Shown here: positions 24,404-34,400 of the stretch, piece by piece
Numbering within the stretch: the stretch's first letter is position 1
Layout of the letters: the number at the start of each line of letters is the position of its first letter
From: Arcticibacter svalbardensis MN12-7
Lineage (GTDB): Bacteria > Bacteroidota > Bacteroidia > Sphingobacteriales > Sphingobacteriaceae
Assembly: GCF_000403135.1 (NCBI RefSeq)
Contig: NZ_AQPN01000063.1
Location: forward strand, 62,001-126,000
Length of the DNA: 64,000 nucleotides
Direction of reading: 5' to 3'
The notes under the pieces: generated by a model
What the model was told of the DNA's origin: nothing
The model's database searches: none
Seen by the model: only the letters and a program-made list of their open reading frames with translations
Position numbers and translations under genes: made by a program

Positions 24404-25336
24404 ATGCGTGCTAATTCATGATTAATAATGAAAATTAAAGGGAGTGAATCGATTAACCTATTGTTACATTTATCATTCTTGATATATTTTGAATAAATAT
24501 TTCAAGAAACAACTCGTTTTTACACGCATTTCGGTCTTTTGCGTGCCATTTACAATTAAAAAGGGTAGATGTGACATAAAAATTTTGTTTATTTCAAGTA
24601 AACATAGAAATTTATTGTAATAAATCATAATAAATACTGTTTTATTGAAGGTATTTGAATTTTTATGCAAGTTTTTGATATAATTTATAATCTATTAATA
24701 CTATTTATATAATTAACCATATATATACTACATATATTTCCGTTATCATACAGAAATTGACATTATTATCACTTCAACTAATGATTAGTTTATAAAAAAT
24801 TAACTAATAATCCTTTTTTAATAAAGATTTGATGAATTTCGTATGCACATTTACCCTTTAAGCTAATAGATAACGATTTAACAATCAAAAAAGCTTAAAA
24901 AATATTTAAGAAAAGACAATACGTAAATTTGAGGTAATTCAGATAAGCACTACCTATATTCTTGAACTAACTACTATATCCGACAATGTGATACGGTTAT
25001 TGTTCTTTTTTGGCTTATATCTCCATCATAATTAAAGCGCACATTCCGCGCACCTCCTCCGCACCTTGTCCGCACCTTGTTCGCTCGCAATGCGAGCCAG
25101 CTCAGAATGAGGTCAGAATTATATCCCTTTTAAGTATAATCATCATAGCCTTATTATACTGTTTAATTTACCATTCCCAAGTTATTTCAGAATGGATAAA
25201 AATCCGGCTTTTTTATACAGATGTCCTTTATTTCCTAAACATGAATATTAAACCGTCCTATTTAATATTCATGTCTATAACCCCCTGAAAATAATATTAT
25301 TTCATCTTAAGCTAAACTCCTCAAATGCAACAATAA
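24404..25336. other. Long intergenic region upstream of susC
   Basis: About 930 bases without a convincing gene. It is very AT-rich except for 25040-25100, which holds three GC-rich 11-bp repeats and a small palindrome. It must contain the susC promoter, but I could not find a clear TTTG-N19-TAnnTTTG. Open frames here (for example 25010-25288) run through the repeats and have no family resemblance. Confidence 0.6.
25049..25097. repeat. 11-bp tandem repeats followed by a palindrome
   Basis: Units start at 25049, 25060 and 25071: CGCACCTCCTC, CGCACCTTGTC, CGCACCTTGTT. They run into GCTCGCAATGCGAGC (25083-25097), a 7+1+7 palindrome. The block is sharply GC-richer than its surroundings. It may be a dispersed repeat family of this lineage or a protein-binding array. 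Confidence 0.65.
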
Positions 25337-25378
25337 ATGCATAAAAAAAGCTATCATGGCTTAAATTTTGCCTACTAA
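25337..25378 (+). other. Possible 13-residue leader peptide before the small membrane protein
   Basis: An ATG at 25337 opens a short frame MHKKSYHGLNFAY that stops at 25376-25378. Codons 5-11 cover the left arm of the long hairpin and the stop lies at the hairpin tip. Translating it would melt the hairpin and expose the next start codon at 25400. No ribosome-binding site is visible, as is usual in this group, so expression is unproven. Confidence 0.35.
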
Positions 25379-25408
25379 TAAGTAGATAAAATTTAAGCCA
25401 TGATAGCT
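25349..25408 (+). promoter_or_regulatory. 28-base-position hairpin sequestering a start codon
   Basis: The arms at 25349-25369 and 25388-25408 are perfect 21-bp complements. Inside, after a G-T wobble and one mismatch, CTACT (25372-25376) pairs with AGTAG (25381-25385) around the loop AATA. The start codon of the 44-aa gene (25400-25402) and its next two codons lie within the right arm. On RNA this would hide the start, so a control role at translation is likely. It has no T-run, so it is not a standard terminator. Confidence 0.65.
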
Positions 25409-25534
25409 AAATCATTTAATGAAAATTCTTACAAAACTAAGCTGAGCGACGCAGAAAAAAGAAGATCTGATCTGATCATTTACATCTTTCTGGCAACCCT
25501 GGTTTTAGTCATTTCAGTAATCACCGCTATTTAA
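25400..25534 (+). CDS. 44-residue single-span membrane peptide
   Basis: The frame starts MIAKSFNENSYKTKLSDAEK, continues with RRSD and ends with one strong membrane helix (LIIYIFLATLVLVISVITAI). The charged N-terminus with two Arg before the helix predicts an N-inside topology. I do not recognise the family. The start codon lies in the right arm of a long hairpin and the stop directly abuts the stop of the convergent gene at 25535. The soluble-head-plus-one-helix layout resembles small regulatory membrane peptides, but no function can be assigned. Confidence 0.6.
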   Translation: MIAKSFNENSYKTKLSDAEKRRSDLIIYIFLATLVLVISVITAI

Positions 25535-27334
25535 TTAAACTTCGCTATATTCCTGTATGGCTATCATTTTCAATTGAACTTCGATCTCCTGAAGTTCTTG
25601 TATAAATTTATTCAAATATTGTTCAGTCTGGTTGGTAATACTTCCTGCTAGTTTTTTATAATATTCGATACCAATCAACAATTGCTCTTTAAATTTCTCT
25701 AGTTGTTTGATCTTTTTAGCATCTAATGTTTTTAGATGATTGGATATGTCATTCTTAAGATAATCAACATATAAATTAAGCTCATTTACAAAGAAAGATG
25801 ACCGGGTTACACCTTGTAGCAAATTTATTTTACCATAGATGTGTTTAACCATTTCATCCAAAGAAAACGCTCTGGAGAAATAAGCTAGGTTTGGACCAGG
25901 ACATATTGCAACTGCTGGCTCTTCTTTCGGATTAAGAATTCCGTCTTTGATATAAGTTGCAGCAGAAAGACCCTCGCATAAACATAACTTTTCAGTGATC
26001 TTTGTATACTGCGTCTGATAATCATCAGGTGCAAGACCAAGCGTATCCAATTGCTTTAGCTTTAGATTTTGATATTCCCTTGAAGCAAGACATATAGGTA
26101 GCGCAGTAAATTCGGTATTCGATACCAGGTATTTCTTTTTACAAGGACTTCCCGGACGACCTTTTTCAATTCGGGCAACCCGTTGTTTTTCAGCACTACT
26201 CAAACGATAGTTATTGAAAGGAACTCCTAATGGAGATGACCCACTGATATAAAAATCTGCCGCAGTAGATTTTGTTAAATTTTCAAGCGTTTCAGCATCA
26301 ACATTAGTGGCTTCAGCTACTAATAGAAATGGACTTCCCCATCCTGTGCCATCTACCTGGTAATAATCTAATATAAAATTATTTTCTTCAACAGTACCGA
26401 TTCCACCTTGTACAGTGATCCGCATTGCAGGTGGATTACTGATGGTAATTCCTTTTGTAAGTAAAGCATTCTGATAGATAGCAAAAATATCGACTATCAT
26501 ATCCTGACGCTTAGTTTTAAATTCTTCCAGAATAGGGCCAATTAAATACCCTTCGGTAGCAAAAGCATGACCTCCGCAATTAAGTCCTGATTCTACTCTG
26601 AATTCAGATACCCAAATTCCTTTTTTGGCAAGGAATTTAGCTTGTATGAAAGCTGAACGAAAATCACTCACTTTTAAGATCACTTTCTTTTTAAGCTTTT
26701 CAGTCTGATCTGGGAAAAAGTCTGGAAAACTCTCCAAATAGCCATACAAACGAGGATTCATTCCCGCCGACAGTACGATTGATGAATCAAGATCACTCAT
26801 TGCAAAGCCTCTTAAACCAGCAAGAGCGTCAGAATTATCTTCCCCTGTATTTTCGCCGTTTGCTCTAAAATTAGTTTTATCAATTTTAGCCATGATGTTT
26901 ACATCAATAGCTCCCTTATTCATTTCCTGGCGTAATGCAGCACCGATACGGTCCTTTTCAACCTGATCTGCTTCTACAAGCATTTGATTGTATTTTATTT
27001 TAAGGAATGAAGTTTCAGGTAACAGTTGGAAATAACGTGTAAGATCAGACTCAGCAGTAAACAATTGTGATTTCAATTGTTCAAACTGTTCGTTAAGCTT
27101 GCGGTTAACCATGTTTAAATAATCACAAATACGTTTTGCTCTATGATCTTCATCTTTTATATCAATAGCAACGTACTCTTCCTCATGTTTCTTAGCATAG
27201 AACTTTCTCATTCGTTCTATCAACATATCGTCAACGATGGAAATCACAGATGAAATCCCGTAACGTCCTACTTTTAATGGTGTATCTACTGTAAACCCCA
27301 GCCCCAATACAGGTATATGAAATGTATGACTCAT
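25535..27334 (-). CDS. Uncharacterised 599-residue protein, possible flavin/Fe-S TIM-barrel enzyme
   Basis: The start is placed at 27334 (MSHTFHIPVLGLGFTVDTPL); an upstream ATG at 27376 adds 14 residues. I do not recognise a named family. The first part, LGLGFTVDTPLKVGRYGISS, and a central RVESGLNCGGHAFATEGYL recall the phosphate/flavin loops of nitronate-monooxygenase or FabK-like barrels, and VQGGIGTVEENNF and YQVDGTGWGSPFLL look like further barrel loops. The second half has spaced cysteines in SPCKKK, LPICLAS, KLCLCEG and VAICPGP that could hold an Fe-S cluster. The C-terminus is a helical coiled-coil-like tail. There is no signal peptide. It is divergent from glgX; the shared region has TGAC-N4-GTCA at 27388-27399. 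Confidence 0.7.
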   Translation of the reverse strand: MSHTFHIPVLGLGFTVDTPLKVGRYGISSVISIVDDMLIERMRKFYAKKHEEEYVAIDIKDEDHRAKRICDYLNMVNRKLNEQFEQLKSQLFTAESDLTRYFQLLPETSFLKIKYNQMLVEADQVEKDRIGAALRQEMNKGAIDVNIMAKIDKTNFRANGENTGEDNSDALAGLRGFAMSDLDSSIVLSAGMNPRLYGYLESFPDFFPDQTEKLKKKVILKVSDFRSAFIQAKFLAKKGIWVSEFRVESGLNCGGHAFATEGYLIGPILEEFKTKRQDMIVDIFAIYQNALLTKGITISNPPAMRITVQGGIGTVEENNFILDYYQVDGTGWGSPFLLVAEATNVDAETLENLTKSTAADFYISGSSPLGVPFNNYRLSSAEKQRVARIEKGRPGSPCKKKYLVSNTEFTALPICLASREYQNLKLKQLDTLGLAPDDYQTQYTKITEKLCLCEGLSAATYIKDGILNPKEEPAVAICPGPNLAYFSRAFSLDEMVKHIYGKINLLQGVTRSSFFVNELNLYVDYLKNDISNHLKTLDAKKIKQLEKFKEQLLIGIEYYKKLAGSITNQTEQYLNKFIQELQEIEVQLKMIAIQEYSEV

Positions 27335-27492
27335 CAATTTGGTATAAAATGTTTTACAAAAGACAAGATATTTCATTTATTAAAACATGACTTAGGTCAC
27401 ATAAAGCCATAATCTTGATTATACCTGAACGATTATTGGTCATTTAATACTTTTTTTTGCAAACATTTTATATTTTTTAAGCTTAAAAAGCA

Positions 27493-29622
27493 ATGAATAC
27501 GACTGTATATCCTGGATCACCTTTCCCTCTTGGTGCAACATGGGATGGAAATGGAATTAATTTTGCACTACATGCAGAAAATGCAGAAGGAGTCGATCTG
27601 TGCTTATTTAATTCGACAGACGACCTTGCCGAGGACATAAAAATCAGACTTAAAGAGCGTTCCCATCATGTATGGCATGTCTACATTCCCGATCTGAAAC
27701 CAGGCCAATTATACGGCTATCGGGTTTATGGTCCTTACGACCCACAGAACGGACATCGCTTTAATCCTAACAAATTGCTCATTGATCCTTACGCCAAAGC
27801 AATTGCAGGTACAATCCAATGGCATAACTCTTTGTTTGGTTATGAAATGGGACACCCGGACGCCGATTTAAGTTTCAGCTCAGAAGACAGTGCCGCTTAT
27901 ATTCCTAAATCAGTAGTTATTGACCCGCACTTCAATTGGGAGGATGATAAGGCACCCAACATCCCTTACCATAAGTCCATTATTTATGAGACGCATGTAA
28001 AGGGTTTTACCAAACTTCATCCGGACATTCCTGAAAATATCCGTGGAACCTATGCCGCATTAGGGCATCCGGTAACCATTAAATATCTGATTGACTTAGG
28101 CATTACCGCCATTGAACTAATGCCTGTACATCATTTTGTAAGTGACGCTTATTTAGCTGATAAGGGATTATACAATTATTGGGGCTATAATTCGATCGGC
28201 TTCTTTGCACCCGATGTACGCTATTCGGGCAGTGGGGTACTTGGCGAACAGGTCACTGAATTTAAACAAATGGTTAAGGAATTTCACAAAGCAGGCATAG
28301 AGGTTATACTCGATGTGGTGTACAATCATACCGCAGAGGGAAATCAACTGGGCCCAACCTTATCATTTAAAGGAATTGACAATGCATCCTATTATCGCCT
28401 TATGGAGGATGATGCACGGTATTATAAAGATTATACAGGAACAGGTAACACTTTGAATGCCCGGCTCCCTGTAGTCCTCCGGTTGATGATGGATAGTCTT
28501 CGTTACTGGATTACTGAAATGCATATAGATGGGTTCCGTTTTGACCTGGCGTCGACATTAGCCCGTGAACTTCATGATGTAGATCGTTTAGGTTCATTCT
28601 TTGACATTATCCATCAGGACCCGCTTATCTCGCAGGTAAAGTTAATTGCCGAGCCCTGGGACATTGGAGAAGGTGGATATCAAGTAGGAAAATTTCCTGC
28701 CGGTTGGGGGGAGTGGAATGGGAAATACAGAGACTGCCTGCGTGACTATTGGCGTGGTGCGGAAAGTATGCTGGCAGAATTTGCGGAGCGCTTTACTGGA
28801 AGTTCCGATTTATACAAAGATGATTATCGCCGACCTACAGCTAGTATTAATTTCATTACTGCCCATGATGGTTTTACATTGAACGACCTGGTTTCTTATA
28901 ATGAAAAGCATAATGAGGCGAATGGAGAAGATAATAATGATGGAGAAAGTAACAATAGCTCCTGGAACTGTGGAGTAGAGGGTCCTACAGATGATGTACT
29001 TATAAATGAGCTTCGTGAAAGGCAGAAGAGAAACCTTTTAACTTCGCTTTTTCTTTCTCAAGGTGTTCCTATGTTAGTAGCGGGCGACGAAATGAGCAGA
29101 ACGCAGGGCGGAAATAATAATGCTTATTGTCAGGATAATGAAGTTTCCTGGTTAAACTGGCCGCAGGCAGATCAGAGTTTGCTGAATTTTACTAAAAAGT
29201 TAATTCATTTAAGAAAAAATCACCCTGTTTTTCGTAGGCGTCGCTGGTTCACAGGACTTCCATTTAAAGGCATTGGTCTTGAAGATATAGCCTGGTTCCT
29301 TCCTAAAGGAATTGAAATGCCGGATGAAAACTGGGGGCATGACTTTGCAAAATCATTAGGCGTATTTTTAAACGGAAATGCAATACGATCGGTGGGACCT
29401 AAAGGTGAAAAAATAATAGATGACAGTTTCTATGTCATTTTCAATGCGCATTATGAACCTTTAAACTTTGTATTGCCAGAAGAAAAGTATGGTAAAGAGT
29501 GGACGAAAGTGTTGGATACACATGAAAACTTCTTTGAAACAGAAGGTGATCGCTTTAAATCTTCCGAATCCTTACTGGTTGAAAGTCGCAGTATTGTACT
29601 TTTAAGATTGGTTAAACCTTAA
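27493..29622 (+). CDS. glgX: Glycogen debranching enzyme GlgX
   Basis: A 709-residue GH13 isoamylase-type enzyme that removes alpha-1,6 branches from glycogen or limit dextrins. It has an N-terminal carbohydrate-binding module, then the (beta/alpha)8 domain with DVVYNHTAEG, the nucleophile region IDGFRFDLASTLARE, the acid/base region LIAEPWDIGEGGYQVG and the third Asp region FITAHDGFTLNDLVSYNEK. Length is normal. It leads an operon with treZ (6-base gap) and treY-malQ, so its product feeds trehalose synthesis. Confidence 0.95.
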   Translation: MNTTVYPGSPFPLGATWDGNGINFALHAENAEGVDLCLFNSTDDLAEDIKIRLKERSHHVWHVYIPDLKPGQLYGYRVYGPYDPQNGHRFNPNKLLIDPYAKAIAGTIQWHNSLFGYEMGHPDADLSFSSEDSAAYIPKSVVIDPHFNWEDDKAPNIPYHKSIIYETHVKGFTKLHPDIPENIRGTYAALGHPVTIKYLIDLGITAIELMPVHHFVSDAYLADKGLYNYWGYNSIGFFAPDVRYSGSGVLGEQVTEFKQMVKEFHKAGIEVILDVVYNHTAEGNQLGPTLSFKGIDNASYYRLMEDDARYYKDYTGTGNTLNARLPVVLRLMMDSLRYWITEMHIDGFRFDLASTLARELHDVDRLGSFFDIIHQDPLISQVKLIAEPWDIGEGGYQVGKFPAGWGEWNGKYRDCLRDYWRGAESMLAEFAERFTGSSDLYKDDYRRPTASINFITAHDGFTLNDLVSYNEKHNEANGEDNNDGESNNSSWNCGVEGPTDDVLINELRERQKRNLLTSLFLSQGVPMLVAGDEMSRTQGGNNNAYCQDNEVSWLNWPQADQSLLNFTKKLIHLRKNHPVFRRRRWFTGLPFKGIGLEDIAWFLPKGIEMPDENWGHDFAKSLGVFLNGNAIRSVGPKGEKIIDDSFYVIFNAHYEPLNFVLPEEKYGKEWTKVLDTHENFFETEGDRFKSSESLLVESRSIVLLRLVKP

Positions 29623-29628
29623 AATCAG

Positions 29629-31464
29629 ATGATGCTTGACGCAAACGACCGAATGAGACCCGGACTTCATTTCGATGAACAAGGGCTTGCCCAATTTTCA
29701 GTGTGGGCACCTAAAGCAACCTTTGTAGAAATCAGTCTGGTTGACAAAAAATTACGTTTACCTCTTACAGAAACGGCTTATGGTTACTGGACCATCCAAA
29801 CGAATCAGATTAAAGAGGGCGACCTGTATCAATTAATTTTAGACAGGAAAACCGAGCGGCCTGATCCGGCCTCTTTATCACAACCTGAAGGAGTGCATGG
29901 ATCATCACAAGCTCTCAATCTGAATGACTATAGCTGGACGGATACCAACTGGCAAAATACAGCTCTCGAATCCTATATTATTTATGAGCTGCATACCGGA
30001 ACATTTACACCTGAAGGTACATTTGCAGCGATTGAAGACAAACTTGAGCATCTTAAACAATTAGGCATCACAGCAATAGAAATAATGCCGGTAGCTCAGT
30101 TTCCAGGCGAACGCAACTGGGGTTATGATGGCGTTGCCCCTTATGCCGTTCAGCATTCTTATGGAGGTGCTTTAGGGCTGCAGCATCTGGTTGATCGCTG
30201 TCATGAAAATGGAATTGCGGTAATTCTTGATGTGGTTTACAATCATATCGGTCCCGAAGGTAACTATTTCAATGACTTCGGCTATTATTTCACCTCAAAA
30301 TACAATACCCCATGGGGGGAAGCATTAAATTTTGATGATGCCTATTGTGATGCGGTAAGAAGCTACTTTAAACAAAATGCATTGATGTGGTTCAAAGACT
30401 TCCATATTGATGCACTTAGGCTGGATGCTGTACATGCTATAAAAGATTTTAGTCCGGTACATATTTTACGGGAAATTAAAATAGCTGTTGATCAGTTAAA
30501 CCAGGAAACAGGAAGAAATCATTTTCTGATTGCTGAAGTAGACCTGAATGACACCCGCTTTATAGATCCATTAGCAAAACAAGGGTATGGAATGGATGCG
30601 CAATGGATTGATGAGTTTCATCATGCTTTACGTATTACAGCAGGAGAACCAGCAACAGGCTATTTTGCCGATTTTAAAGGCATTTCAGATCTCGCAAAAT
30701 CATATACCGATGCTTATGTATATGATGGACAGTATTCGCCTCACCGTAAAAAACACTTTGGGGTTAAAGCAGAGGAGAACGAGGGAAAGCAATTTGTGGT
30801 GTTTTCGCAAAACCATGATCAAACTGGTAACCGCATGTTAGGAGAGCGTACCAGTCAGTTGCATACCCCTGAAATGCAAAGATTACTTGCAGGCGCTGTT
30901 TTAACTGCTCCATACTTGCCCCTACTCTTTATGGGAGAGGAATGGAGCGAAACTAACCCCTTCCAGTACTTTGTGAGTCACACCGATCCACAGCTTGCTG
31001 AAGCAGTGCGAAAAGGCCGTAAAAAGGAGTTCGCAGATTTTCATTTGCAGGGTGAAGCTCCTGATCCAATGTCCATGGAAACATTTGAAAACTCTAAATT
31101 GCAATGGAACTTGCTGGAAGATCCTTTGCATCAAAACATGTTTAGATACTATCAGAAGCTTATTCATCTGCGGAAGCATCATCCCGCTTTGAGTTCCTTG
31201 AATAGGAAGCAGATTGAAGTAACGGTTGACGAACAAAACAACACCTTATTGGTACACCGGTGGCAGGAAGAAAGGCATGTCCTTTGCCTGATGAACTTCT
31301 CTTCTACGAATCAAGAAATTCAATTACCATTTCTTCATAAAAATTGGAACATTTTAATTTTCTCCGGAGATAGCCAATGGAATGGTCATTTAAAAATTGC
31401 CGAAAACTATACGGATCAAACGATGGTAGTATTACCAGGGCAGTCGCTATTAATTTTAGAATAA
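29629..31464 (+). CDS. treZ: Malto-oligosyltrehalose trehalohydrolase TreZ
   Basis: A 611-residue GH13 enzyme that releases trehalose from malto-oligosyltrehalose. The N-terminal beta-sandwich is followed by the barrel with MPVAQFPGERNWGYDGVAPY, DVVYNHIGPEGNY, the nucleophile region HIDALRLDAVHAIKD, the acid region LIAEVDLND and FSQNHDQTGNR. These match TreZ rather than branching enzyme. It is between glgX and treY-malQ with short gaps, and acts after TreY in the same pathway. Confidence 0.93.
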   Translation: MMLDANDRMRPGLHFDEQGLAQFSVWAPKATFVEISLVDKKLRLPLTETAYGYWTIQTNQIKEGDLYQLILDRKTERPDPASLSQPEGVHGSSQALNLNDYSWTDTNWQNTALESYIIYELHTGTFTPEGTFAAIEDKLEHLKQLGITAIEIMPVAQFPGERNWGYDGVAPYAVQHSYGGALGLQHLVDRCHENGIAVILDVVYNHIGPEGNYFNDFGYYFTSKYNTPWGEALNFDDAYCDAVRSYFKQNALMWFKDFHIDALRLDAVHAIKDFSPVHILREIKIAVDQLNQETGRNHFLIAEVDLNDTRFIDPLAKQGYGMDAQWIDEFHHALRITAGEPATGYFADFKGISDLAKSYTDAYVYDGQYSPHRKKHFGVKAEENEGKQFVVFSQNHDQTGNRMLGERTSQLHTPEMQRLLAGAVLTAPYLPLLFMGEEWSETNPFQYFVSHTDPQLAEAVRKGRKKEFADFHLQGEAPDPMSMETFENSKLQWNLLEDPLHQNMFRYYQKLIHLRKHHPALSSLNRKQIEVTVDEQNNTLLVHRWQEERHVLCLMNFSSTNQEIQLPFLHKNWNILIFSGDSQWNGHLKIAENYTDQTMVVLPGQSLLILE

Positions 31465-31491
31465 GATTAGAACTCTTCAAAAACTCATTTC

Positions 31492-34400
31492 ATGAATCCC
31501 ATTTCCACGTACCGAATTCAGTTTCATAAAGAATTTACCTTCAAGCATTTTAAAAAAATCATTCCTTACCTTAAAAAACTTGGAGTCAGTACCATTTATG
31601 CCTCCCCTATATTCGAGTCCACACCAGGCAGTACACATGGATATGACGGTTTAAATCCCGGTCGGATTAATCCTGAAATAGGAACTGAAGAAGATTTGCG
31701 GAGCATTCATGTTATGCTGGAGGAAAGTAAGATCCAATGGCTTCAGGATATTGTACCCAACCACATGGCATTCGACCACCGGAACCCCTGGTTAATGGAT
31801 GTATTGGAAAAAGGTAAAGAATCTGAATATGCTGAATTTTTTGATACGGCATTCAGTAGTGATTTCTTTCAGGGGAAACTGATGGTACCTTTTTTAGGAA
31901 GTACGCTAAAAAAGGCAATAGAAAAGCAGGAGTTAAAGCTGGATTACAGGGATGAAAAGTTTGTATTAAACTATTTCGATGCATACTATCCTGTGAACGC
32001 GGCATCTTATGCATTGATATTTAATGATGACAATATTACGCCTGAAGAAGATGATTCCATTCATTCCCGTCTGGATCATATTAATGCAAGTCCTGATCTG
32101 CTGGAACACATTGCAGATGAACAGTTTTATGAACTTTGCCATTGGCAGGAGACCGATAACAGGATCAATTTTCGCCGTTTTTTTACGGTTAACGGACTGA
32201 TATGCATTAATATTCAGGATCAAAACGTATTTAACGTATATCATGAATATTTAAAGAAGCTAGTGGATGACCGGGTGTTTCAGGGACTGCGAATAGATCA
32301 TATCGATGGTTTGTTTAATCCGGAAGAGTACTTAAATCGGTTAAGAACTTTAGCAGGGCCTGAGCCTTATATCATTGTAGAAAAGATATTGGAAGAAGGA
32401 GAATCGATACCTAGCTCCTGGCCTATACAAGGAAACTCCGGATATGATTTTCTTGGAATCGTAAACAATGTATTTAGTCTGGAGAAGAGTAAAAAGCGCT
32501 TTACCAATTTCTACAATGACCTGGTGCCTTTGGGAGAAGATATTGAAGATCAGATTCATGAAAAAAAAGCAGCCATTCTATTTCAAAATATGACGGGTGA
32601 GCTTGAAAACCTATATCAGCTTTTTATCAGTTCAAATCTCTCTCCAAGGGCGGTATATCCAGAGATTGATTTTAAAACGGCAATTGCTTATTTCCTTATT
32701 TACACACCTGTTTATCGTTATTATGGAAATGCGCTACCATTAAAGAAAGCCGAAAAGAAAAGTCTTAAGAGTATCTTCCAAAAGATTAGAGATAAAAAGC
32801 CCCACTTAACTAGTGCTGTCGATATACTGGAAGAAACTATTTTACCGAAATCAGGTACACAAGATGAGGAATGCAGTGCACAGGCACTGTATTTTTATCA
32901 ACGCTGTATGCAGTTCAGCGGGCCAATAATGGCTAAAGGAGTGGAAGATACGTTGATGTATACCTACAATCGTTTTATTGGTCATAACGAAGTAGGAGAT
33001 TCGCCTGATTCCTTTGGAATTTCAGTAGCGAATTTCCACTCTAAAATGGAGGAGAGGCAACAATCGGGACCATTATCGATGAATGGAACATCGACACACG
33101 ACACCAAAAGAGGGGAAGATGTGAGAGCTCGTTTAAACGTATTGACCGATATTCCTGAACTTTGGTTTAAGAAGGTAGATAAATGGATCAAAATAAATGA
33201 GCCATTGAAAACTTTAACAAGGCCCGATGCCAATGACGAATACCTGATCTACCAGACTATTATCGGCGCTTACCCAATGCCGGGACAAGATGAAGATAAT
33301 TTTCCTGAAAGGCTTCAGGAATACCTGACTAAAGCGCTAAGGGAGGCAAAAGTTCAGACTAGCTGGTCGGAGCCCAATGCGCAATATGAAGAAGCAACGA
33401 AATCATTTGCTTTAAAATTACTTCAACGCGATGGTCCATTTTGGGAAAGCTTTGAAAAAATACGTACAAAAGTAGCCGATTTTGGAATACTAAATTCATT
33501 GGCTCAGACTATACTTAAGTTCACTTGTCCGGGTGTACCTGATGTTTATCAGGGTTGTGAATTATGGGATTTGAGTCTTGTTGATCCCGATAACCGAAGG
33601 CCTGTTAATTATTTTCAAAGAGAACAAATTTTAAAGGAACAATTATTTGATGAAGAGATTCTTGATCAGGAAAACCTTTTTGAGCATTTATGGAATAATC
33701 GTTACTCCGGAGAAATCAAATTGGTGTTGACCCATCAACTATTTGATTTAAGGCAGCAGTCTCCGGAGCTATATGAAAAGGGAGATTATTTACCTTTGAC
33801 AGTAAAGGGAAGATATAAGGATAACATTCTTGCATTTGCACGGAAACACCATAACAATTGGGTAGTTACCGTAGTCCCTCTACATCTTGCAGAGATTTGT
33901 GAAGAACAAGATTGTGAACCATTGGAAATTGACTGGCATAAAACCCGCCTGTTGCTACCTTCATCAGTTCCTTCGGAATGGACAAATATTTTTAATGATG
34001 CAACAGGAAAAGCAGAAGAGGAACTGTTGATTGGATCCATCTTTAGTTCGTTTCCATTCGCTGTTTTGAAGCTTAAGCCATCTGAGAATAAACGATCAGC
34101 AGGTGTGTTATTACATATCAGTTCATTGCCTTCCCTTTTTGGAATAGGCGATTTTGGTCCTGAAGCTTATAAATTCGCTGATATTTTAGCTTCCGCTAAA
34201 CAAAAGTATTGGCAGATTCTTCCTCTAAATCCTACAGAAGAAGCCAGTATGCATTCCCCTTATAGTTCGTGTTCAAGCATGGCGGGTAATCCATTGCTTA
34301 TTAGTCCGGAGTACTTGCTTAAAGAGGGATTCCTACGTGATAGAGATTTAAAGAAGCAATACGTGATCCCTACGGATCGGATTGACTTTAAGTTTGTGCA

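Noticed and set aside
24473-24670. 65-residue minus-strand frame upstream of susC
   Set aside because: Very AT-rich and Lys/Phe/Ile-biased, without a motif; typical of chance frames in this spacer.
25010-25288. 92-residue open frame in the spacer upstream of susC
   Set aside because: It runs through the 11-bp repeats, has no family resemblance and an odd composition; the DNA repeats explain it better.
27388-27399. TGAC-N4-GTCA as a Crp/Fnr operator between the 599-aa gene and glgX
   Set aside because: Only four-base arms, with no flanking symmetry; too short to call in AT-rich DNA, so only mentioned.
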